Below are positions 59,559-64,000 of a stretch of DNA of 64,000 nt, piece by piece; position 1 is the stretch's first letter, and every line of letters starts with the position of its first letter. The notes beneath the pieces are model-generated. The model saw only the letters and a program-made list of their open reading frames with translations. It had not been told where the DNA came from and did no database searches. Source of the stretch: a virus; the IMG/VR virus record IMGVR_UViG_3300046368_000687, positions 1 to 64,000 of that record, one strand, 5' to 3'. Both the position numbers and the translations under genes were made by a program.

Positions 59559-60220
59559 CAATAGCAATATTTGGAGATAGTTATGGACTTGGATACGGCA
59601 ATGGCTGGCCATCTCTGATAGGTGATGTAACTAATTATAGTATTGGTGGTAGTAGTTTTGATTATTCTTATTTTCAATTTTTAAACAATCATCATAAGCA
59701 TGATACTATTATATTTGTAGTTACTAGTACTACACGAGGTAGTATTTTTACTACTAAAAATAATACCCCAAAGCATTTGGCATTTTATCAAAATACTAAT
59801 TATCCAGATCTAAAAGATATGAATAAAGATGCAAACTGTTTATTCGATTCTCGTTTAACAAAAACAATAAAAAACGAAGTACAAAAAAATATGCATTACG
59901 ATAGCAATATCATTTATCATACAGCATACTTAGATAGTATTAAATATCAGCGCCCTGATACACATATTATTTTTGCATTTGATTTTCTTGATCGTACTAA
60001 TGGTAGTATGATTAATATAAGCAAACTTGACTGGCAAGCATTGGGATTAAAAGAAGACGATGATCATCGTTATTGCCACATGAGCCCTCAACAGAATAAA
60101 GAATTTGCTAATTACATGCAACACCATATAAATGGCGAAATTGATATTCACACTACAATGGCATTGCCACAAGAGTATTATACAACTAGCAATAGTAAGG
60201 AAGAAGCAGGTTGGAAGTAA
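59555..60220 (+). CDS. SGNH/GDSL-like hydrolase
   Basis: This 221-aa protein begins TIAIFGDSYGLGYGNGW, block I of the SGNH family with Ser9 as the nucleophile, and has GGSSFDYSYFQF as block II and DDDHRYCHMSPQQNKEF with a D-x2-H-type ending. Members deacylate or acylate sugars. It overlaps the previous glycosyltransferase (ATGA) and the next epimerase. The second SGNH protein in the window (45406) shares only the motifs. Confidence 0.72.
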   Translation: MTIAIFGDSYGLGYGNGWPSLIGDVTNYSIGGSSFDYSYFQFLNNHHKHDTIIFVVTSTTRGSIFTTKNNTPKHLAFYQNTNYPDLKDMNKDANCLFDSRLTKTIKNEVQKNMHYDSNIIYHTAYLDSIKYQRPDTHIIFAFDFLDRTNGSMINISKLDWQALGLKEDDDHRYCHMSPQQNKEFANYMQHHINGEIDIHTTMALPQEYYTTSNSKEEAGWK

Positions 60221-61074
60221 TAGTAACTGGACATAAAGGATTCATAGGTAATCACTTTTATAATTATATAAAAGATACGTACAACGTAACGGGCTATGAT
60301 CAAAAAGATAATAATAGTAAAAATCTAAGATACTCGGATGTAACTAGTTCAATGCCCGATACAGATGTTGTAGTACACTTAGCAGCAACTAATGGTACAA
60401 GACTTTTTTATCAAAATCCTACAGATGTTTGTATCAACAACACACTGCCTACTATTAACTTGATCGAACGTTATAGAAACACTGATACAAAGTTTGTATT
60501 TGCTAGTACATGCGAAATATTCAACAGCACAATAGACAACGGTTACTACCATGTACCTACTGACGAAGCAGTACCAGTTATGTACAACGACATTACTAAT
60601 CCACGTTGGAGTTATAGTATACCAAAAGCATTAGGCGAAAACCTAGTTGCTAATAGCGGACTTGAGTATCTTATCATACGCTACTTTAATGTATACGGTC
60701 CTGGACAAATTGACCACTTTATAAATGAGTTTGTAGAACGTTGTAAACAAGGCGAGTACTATATCAAAGGCAACGACACACGTAGTTTTTGTTATGTTGA
60801 CGATGCTGTGCGTATGACAGACATACTAATACAAACTGCTAGTAACCAAACAGTAAATGTAGGACAGGACGTTGAGACACGTATAAGTGTTGTAGCAAAA
60901 TTAATTATGGGATACATGGGTATCAATCCTGATAGATTAGAAATACGTCCTGGTCCAGTTGGAAGTGCTACACGTAGATGTCCTGATACTACGCTAGTAC
61001 AAACACTTACAGGATTTACAGATTATACACCTTTAGAAATAGGGTTAAGAAAAACAGTAGAGAGTTTATTATGA
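60211..61074 (+). CDS. NAD-dependent sugar epimerase/dehydratase (extended SDR)
   Basis: This 287-aa protein has the GxxGxxG cofactor loop at residues 7-13 (GHKGFIG), a Y-x3-K active pair at 135/139 (YSIPKALGE), VVHLAATNGTRLFY and YFNVYGPGQIDHF, typical of GalE/RmlB-like enzymes. It acts on nucleotide-linked sugars. The start is TTG at 60211 (MEVIVTGHKGFIG) with AAGGA upstream; it overlaps the previous gene by 10 bases. Whether it is an epimerase or a dehydratase cannot be said. Confidence 0.85.
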   Translation: MEVIVTGHKGFIGNHFYNYIKDTYNVTGYDQKDNNSKNLRYSDVTSSMPDTDVVVHLAATNGTRLFYQNPTDVCINNTLPTINLIERYRNTDTKFVFASTCEIFNSTIDNGYYHVPTDEAVPVMYNDITNPRWSYSIPKALGENLVANSGLEYLIIRYFNVYGPGQIDHFINEFVERCKQGEYYIKGNDTRSFCYVDDAVRMTDILIQTASNQTVNVGQDVETRISVVAKLIMGYMGINPDRLEIRPGPVGSATRRCPDTTLVQTLTGFTDYTPLEIGLRKTVESLL

Positions 61075-61862
61075 AACTAGGAATTATCGGAATGGGCGTT
61101 GTTGGAAACGCAAATGCAACAGGATTTAGATTACTAGAACACGAAGTTGCAGAACACGATATCAAGTTTGATACTGAAATAACAGATTTAACAGATACCG
61201 AAGTTGTATTCATGTGCTTACCAACACCTGAAACAAACGGTGCTTGCGATACATCGGTTATTGAAAATGTATTACAAGAACTTGTTGATATTAACTATCA
61301 AGGTGTAGCATGTATACGTAGCACAGTCGAACCAGGCTTTACCGAACGTATGATAGACAAACATGAAACATTAACGATTTGTTGTGCTCCAGAGTTTTTG
61401 CGTGAACGTGCAGCAGCAGATGACTTTATTAATAATCATGAGCTACTTGCAATTGGTACTGATGATCCTTACGTATACAAAAAAATTGTAGAAGCACACG
61501 GACATTTACCTAAGGCTGTAAAGCAATTAGCACCTACTGAAGCAGAAATACTCAAGTACTTTAATAATTCGTATGCAGCATTGCGTATTGTATTTGCAAA
61601 CGTATTCTATGAACTCTGTGAAAAGTTTGAGTGCGATTATTCGCAAGTTAAAGATGCATATGTACAAACTGGTAAAACAAAGAACTTCTATCTTGATGTA
61701 AATAATAGATTGCGTGGATACGGTGGCATGTGCTTGCCTAAAGATGTTGCAGCACTTGCCCATACACTACAGGAAAATGAATTAAACTTTGATCTTATCG
61801 AGAGTCTTAAAAATGATAATGAAAAGTTTAAAACAACAACTTTTAGTGGTATGCGTAAATGA
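61071..61862 (+). CDS. UDP-glucose/GDP-mannose dehydrogenase-like, shortened
   Basis: This 263-aa protein has the N-terminal NAD domain (GIIGMGVVGNANA), the VVFMCLPTP strand and RSTVEPGFTERM, then the central part with a catalytic-type Cys221 in GGMCLPKD. In the family this Cys forms the thioester for the two-step oxidation of the sugar to a uronic acid. The protein ends about 160 residues earlier than usual, without the C-terminal UDP-sugar-binding domain. It may be a shortened enzyme, a dimer-dependent one, or a binding remnant. It is coupled by overlap to its neighbours. Confidence 0.82.
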   Translation: MKLGIIGMGVVGNANATGFRLLEHEVAEHDIKFDTEITDLTDTEVVFMCLPTPETNGACDTSVIENVLQELVDINYQGVACIRSTVEPGFTERMIDKHETLTICCAPEFLRERAAADDFINNHELLAIGTDDPYVYKKIVEAHGHLPKAVKQLAPTEAEILKYFNNSYAALRIVFANVFYELCEKFECDYSQVKDAYVQTGKTKNFYLDVNNRLRGYGGMCLPKDVAALAHTLQENELNFDLIESLKNDNEKFKTTTFSGMRK

Positions 61863-62143
61863 TAATTGATACACCTGAAAAAACTGAACTAGCACATGAA
61901 GCATTGATATATGAAAATGCTAATGGTGTAATATATGCTAGATTTAGAGATGAGCCAAAGAAATCAAAATTTGAAGGACGTTGGATAATTGGCGGAGAAT
62001 TAGAAGCTGTTAACGAAGCTATGGGAATAGTAAGTTACGACCAATGGAAAAATTTATTTGCATTAGCCGACAAGTATCCTACACTAAGAAAACAACTTGA
62101 CAAAACTTTAGATGTGTATTATATTGTAAAGGATAAGGAATAA
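61859..62143 (+). CDS. Unknown 94-aa protein in the sugar cassette
   Basis: The protein (MIIDTPEKTELAHEALIYEN) is small, with FEGRWIIGGELEAVNEAMGI and YDQWKNLFALADKYPTLRKQ as notable stretches. It has no known motif. It overlaps the dehydrogenase stop (ATGA) and precedes kdsA by one base after its stop, so it is translated with the sugar genes. It may be a helper of the KDO enzymes or an unrelated small gene. Confidence 0.6.
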   Translation: MIIDTPEKTELAHEALIYENANGVIYARFRDEPKKSKFEGRWIIGGELEAVNEAMGIVSYDQWKNLFALADKYPTLRKQLDKTLDVYYIVKDKE

Positions 62144-62144
62144 A

Positions 62145-62918
62145 ATGAGAATTATAGCAGGCCCGTGTCAACACGAATCATTGCCGCAAAGTTTAGAGAT
62201 TGCTCGCGAGTGTAAACGTGTATGCGATAAGTATGGTATTGAGTATTACTTCAAAGCAAGTTACGACAAAGCCAATCGTTCGAGTATTAAAGGCAAACGT
62301 GGTATGGGTATGGAAGCAACACTAACTGACTTCCTAGCACTAAAAGTAGAACTAGGTGTAAAGACACTTACTGATGTACACGACTATGTACAGGTCGCAC
62401 GTATTGAAAGAGAATTTAAAGATGCAGTTGATGTCTATCAGATACCTGCATTCTTGTGTAGACAGACTGACTTGATCCAAGCAGCTTGTGCTACAGATAA
62501 AATTGTTAATATTAAAAAAGGACAGTTTATGGCACCCTGGGATATGAAAGGTGTACTAAGTAAAACAGAAGGCGCTAAAGACGTCTGGATAACTGAAAGG
62601 GGAACAAGTTTTGGTTACAATAATCTTGTCGTTGACTTTACTGGTTTGCAGTATATGCTTGACACTTATAACACTCCAATTGTGTACGATATTAGCCACT
62701 CGTGCCAAAAGCCCGGAGGCAATGGGGAATCTAGTGGCGGCAACAGGGATTATATTCCTGGTTTGGCTAGGGCAAGCAGTGCTCTTGGGATTACAGATTT
62801 TTTCATAGAAGTTCATCCTGATCCTGATAATGCACCAAGCGATGGGCCTAACATGCTACGCTTAGATAACTTCGAGGAGGTAGTACGTGACATCATCAGT
62901 TATTCTTATTCCCGCTAG
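62145..62918 (+). CDS. kdsA: 3-deoxy-D-manno-octulosonate 8-phosphate synthase, KdsA
   Basis: This 257-aa protein is a clear KdsA: YFKASYDKANRSSIKGKRGM, QIPAFLCRQTDLIQAA, NIKKGQFMAPWDMK, GTSFGYNNLVVDF, and FFIEVHPDPDNAPSDGPNML. It joins D-arabinose 5-phosphate and phosphoenolpyruvate to give KDO 8-phosphate. Cys8 in AGPCQHES marks the metal-dependent class; the other ligands (His in DISHS, Glu in FFIEVH, Asp in PSDGP) are present. It is followed by kdsB with an overlap of 32 bases. Confidence 0.95.
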   Translation: MRIIAGPCQHESLPQSLEIARECKRVCDKYGIEYYFKASYDKANRSSIKGKRGMGMEATLTDFLALKVELGVKTLTDVHDYVQVARIEREFKDAVDVYQIPAFLCRQTDLIQAACATDKIVNIKKGQFMAPWDMKGVLSKTEGAKDVWITERGTSFGYNNLVVDFTGLQYMLDTYNTPIVYDISHSCQKPGGNGESSGGNRDYIPGLARASSALGITDFFIEVHPDPDNAPSDGPNMLRLDNFEEVVRDIISYSYSR

Positions 62919-63561
62919 GTACGGTAGCACACGCTTCCCTGGAAAACCTTTGGCACTGTTAGATGGTGTTCCTATGATAAAGCGTGTGTATGACGCTTGT
63001 ACAGCGTCTAAGATACCAACATATGTGCTTACTGATGACCAAAACATATACAATGTAATAGGTGCAAATTGCCTATTAGATCACCGCGATTACGAAAACG
63101 GAACTGAAAGATGTGCAGGTGCTGTTGCTAAGTTTGATATATTAGATCAATACAAAAACTTTATAAACGTACAAGGTGATATGCCTGATGTAACACTAGA
63201 GATGATTGAAAAGGCACAATGGCACTTACAACACTATCCTGTTACCACAGTGTTTACTCAAATGCAAGAAGACAAACAGAACGACCCTAACTCAGTTAAG
63301 ATGGTACGTGCTGGCGACCAAGCCCTATGGTTTGGAAGAGGTATGACCGGCTACGGTGACTGGCACTTAGGAGTATACGGATATAAGCGTAATGCGTTAG
63401 AAATGTATACTACTTTGCCTGTAGAACGTGAAGAAGAAGTTGAAAAATTAGAACAACTACGCTGGCTAAAAAGTGGTTGGCAAATTGGTTGTTTGAGTGT
63501 ACAATACAATGGAGTAGAGATTAATTCGCCAAGTGATGTAGAGGAATGGCATGCCAAATAA
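62887..63561 (+). CDS. kdsB: CMP-KDO synthetase, KdsB
   Basis: This 224-aa protein has the KdsB start IPARYGSTRFPGKPLALLDG, then NGTERCAG, NVQGDMP with Asp98 in the place of the catalytic Mg ligand, and the VEKLEQLRWLKSGWQIGCLS end. It activates KDO with CTP for transfer into LPS or capsule. Near the end INSPSDVEEW replaces the usual V-D-T-P-E-D; the Asp that in E. coli (Asp225) holds a second metal seems to be Asn213. The start is GTG 62887 after GAGGAGG with six-base spacing; the gene overlaps kdsA by 32 bases. Confidence 0.9.
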   Translation: MTSSVILIPARYGSTRFPGKPLALLDGVPMIKRVYDACTASKIPTYVLTDDQNIYNVIGANCLLDHRDYENGTERCAGAVAKFDILDQYKNFINVQGDMPDVTLEMIEKAQWHLQHYPVTTVFTQMQEDKQNDPNSVKMVRAGDQALWFGRGMTGYGDWHLGVYGYKRNALEMYTTLPVEREEEVEKLEQLRWLKSGWQIGCLSVQYNGVEINSPSDVEEWHAK

Positions 63562-64000
63562 AGAACTAGACTTATTTAAAGAACTTATTCCAAGTATTGA
63601 TATGGGCATCAAAGAGCTGTATGATGCAGCAAGTGATGTTGGTAAGAAAGATATCAAAGGTGACTTATGGAATCTCAATCGTTACATCAGTAGTGTTAAA
63701 GGCAAGTTCGAAGACCAAGCATTAGCAGTATTCAAAGTAAATGAATACTACAATAAAAACTGGAATGATATTGGTGGAACAAATCACATCAAACTACAAT
63801 GGCAGTTATTGTGTGTTGCTGGCAAAACTGGAAAGAAAATGTTTCATCCGTGGATTGGTCTTAAAAAGAAAAAAGATGAAAGCAGTAAAGCAGCAAAATT
63901 GCTATCACAAATATATCCTGAAATGAAATTAGACGAGGTTGAATTACTTGCTAGAATATCTACAAAAAAAGAAATCAAGCAGTTTGCCAAAGAGCATGGT
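63551..64000 (+). CDS. 62: Clamp loader small subunit, gp62-like (partial)
   Basis: 150 codons are visible from ATG 63551, open at the right edge. The N-terminus MPNKELDLFKELIPSIDMGI and the run KLQWQLLCVAGKTGKKMFHP followed by WIGLKKKK match gp62 of T4-like phages, which with gp44 loads the gp45 sliding clamp. The end EVELLARISTKKEIKQFAKE is also gp62-like. It overlaps kdsB by 11 bases, so the sugar genes adjoin the replication block without a gap. Confidence 0.85.
   Translation, partial: MPNKELDLFKELIPSIDMGIKELYDAASDVGKKDIKGDLWNLNRYISSVKGKFEDQALAVFKVNEYYNKNWNDIGGTNHIKLQWQLLCVAGKTGKKMFHPWIGLKKKKDESSKAAKLLSQIYPEMKLDEVELLARISTKKEIKQFAKEHG

Noticed and set aside
1-64000. tRNA genes, integrase, insertion sequences or attachment sites
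   Set aside because: No cloverleaf, recombinase or terminal repeat was seen by eye, and intergenic spaces are nearly all under 130 bases, so there is no room for most of these.

Overview
The window is about 64 kb of an AT-rich, densely packed, strictly lytic-looking T4-superfamily myovirus genome. It carries recognisable T4 core genes: gp21, gp22, gp23, gp13, gp14, gp15, gp18, gp19, gp4, gp16, gp17, gp32, UvsX, UvsW and gp62. The style of the virion proteins (very large beta-helix fibres and an enlarged sheath) resembles marine T4-like phages of cyanobacteria and SAR11-type bacteria. No photosynthesis gene is present, so the host cannot be fixed. The KDO genes suggest a Gram-negative host with LPS or capsule. 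I see no tRNA, CRISPR array, integrase, insertion sequence or attachment site.

Layout. Positions 1-3.2 kb hold the capsid assembly block (core protease, scaffold, major capsid). Positions 3.2-24.3 kb hold a small cold-shock-like protein and a tail-fibre/adhesin locus with two giant proteins (2711 and about 3575 aa), the second ending in a self-cleaving S74 chaperone. Positions 24.4-29.9 kb hold a small operon ending in a GT-A glycosyltransferase and a 1471-aa protein made of about 13 tandem copies of what looks like a decayed glycosyltransferase core. Positions 29.9-34.3 kb hold a leftward NUDIX-gp15-gp14 block, rightward gp13 and a leftward nucleotide kinase. Positions 34.4-46.1 kb hold sheath, tube, a tube-like baseplate protein, gp4, both terminase subunits and several head-associated unknowns. 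Positions 46.2-49.1 kb hold gp32, UvsX and a possible UvsY. Positions 49.1-63.6 kb hold a sugar and surface-glycan cassette wrapped around UvsW. It includes methyltransferases, a cytidylyltransferase-cupin fusion, at least six glycosyltransferase modules, SGNH proteins, an epimerase, a UDP-sugar-dehydrogenase-like protein, KdsA and KdsB. The window ends inside gp62.

Control. A T4-late-type element (xxTAAATA, mostly GATAAATA) lies before most late genes on both strands. In five cases its predicted start site falls on, or within one base of, the start codon, which suggests leaderless late mRNAs. Three sigma70-type promoters sit before genes expected to be early (gp32, the kinase) or of unknown timing (a 54-aa fibre-associated gene). 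Clear hairpin terminators follow gp23, gp19 and the gp16-linked cluster.

The most unusual content is the tandem glycosyltransferase-derived protein, the KDO/glycan cassette with three related KpsS-like domains that could use its product, and a short W-containing surface repeat spread through gp14, gp15, gp18 and the fibres. All names rest on reading the translated sequence. No database search was possible.
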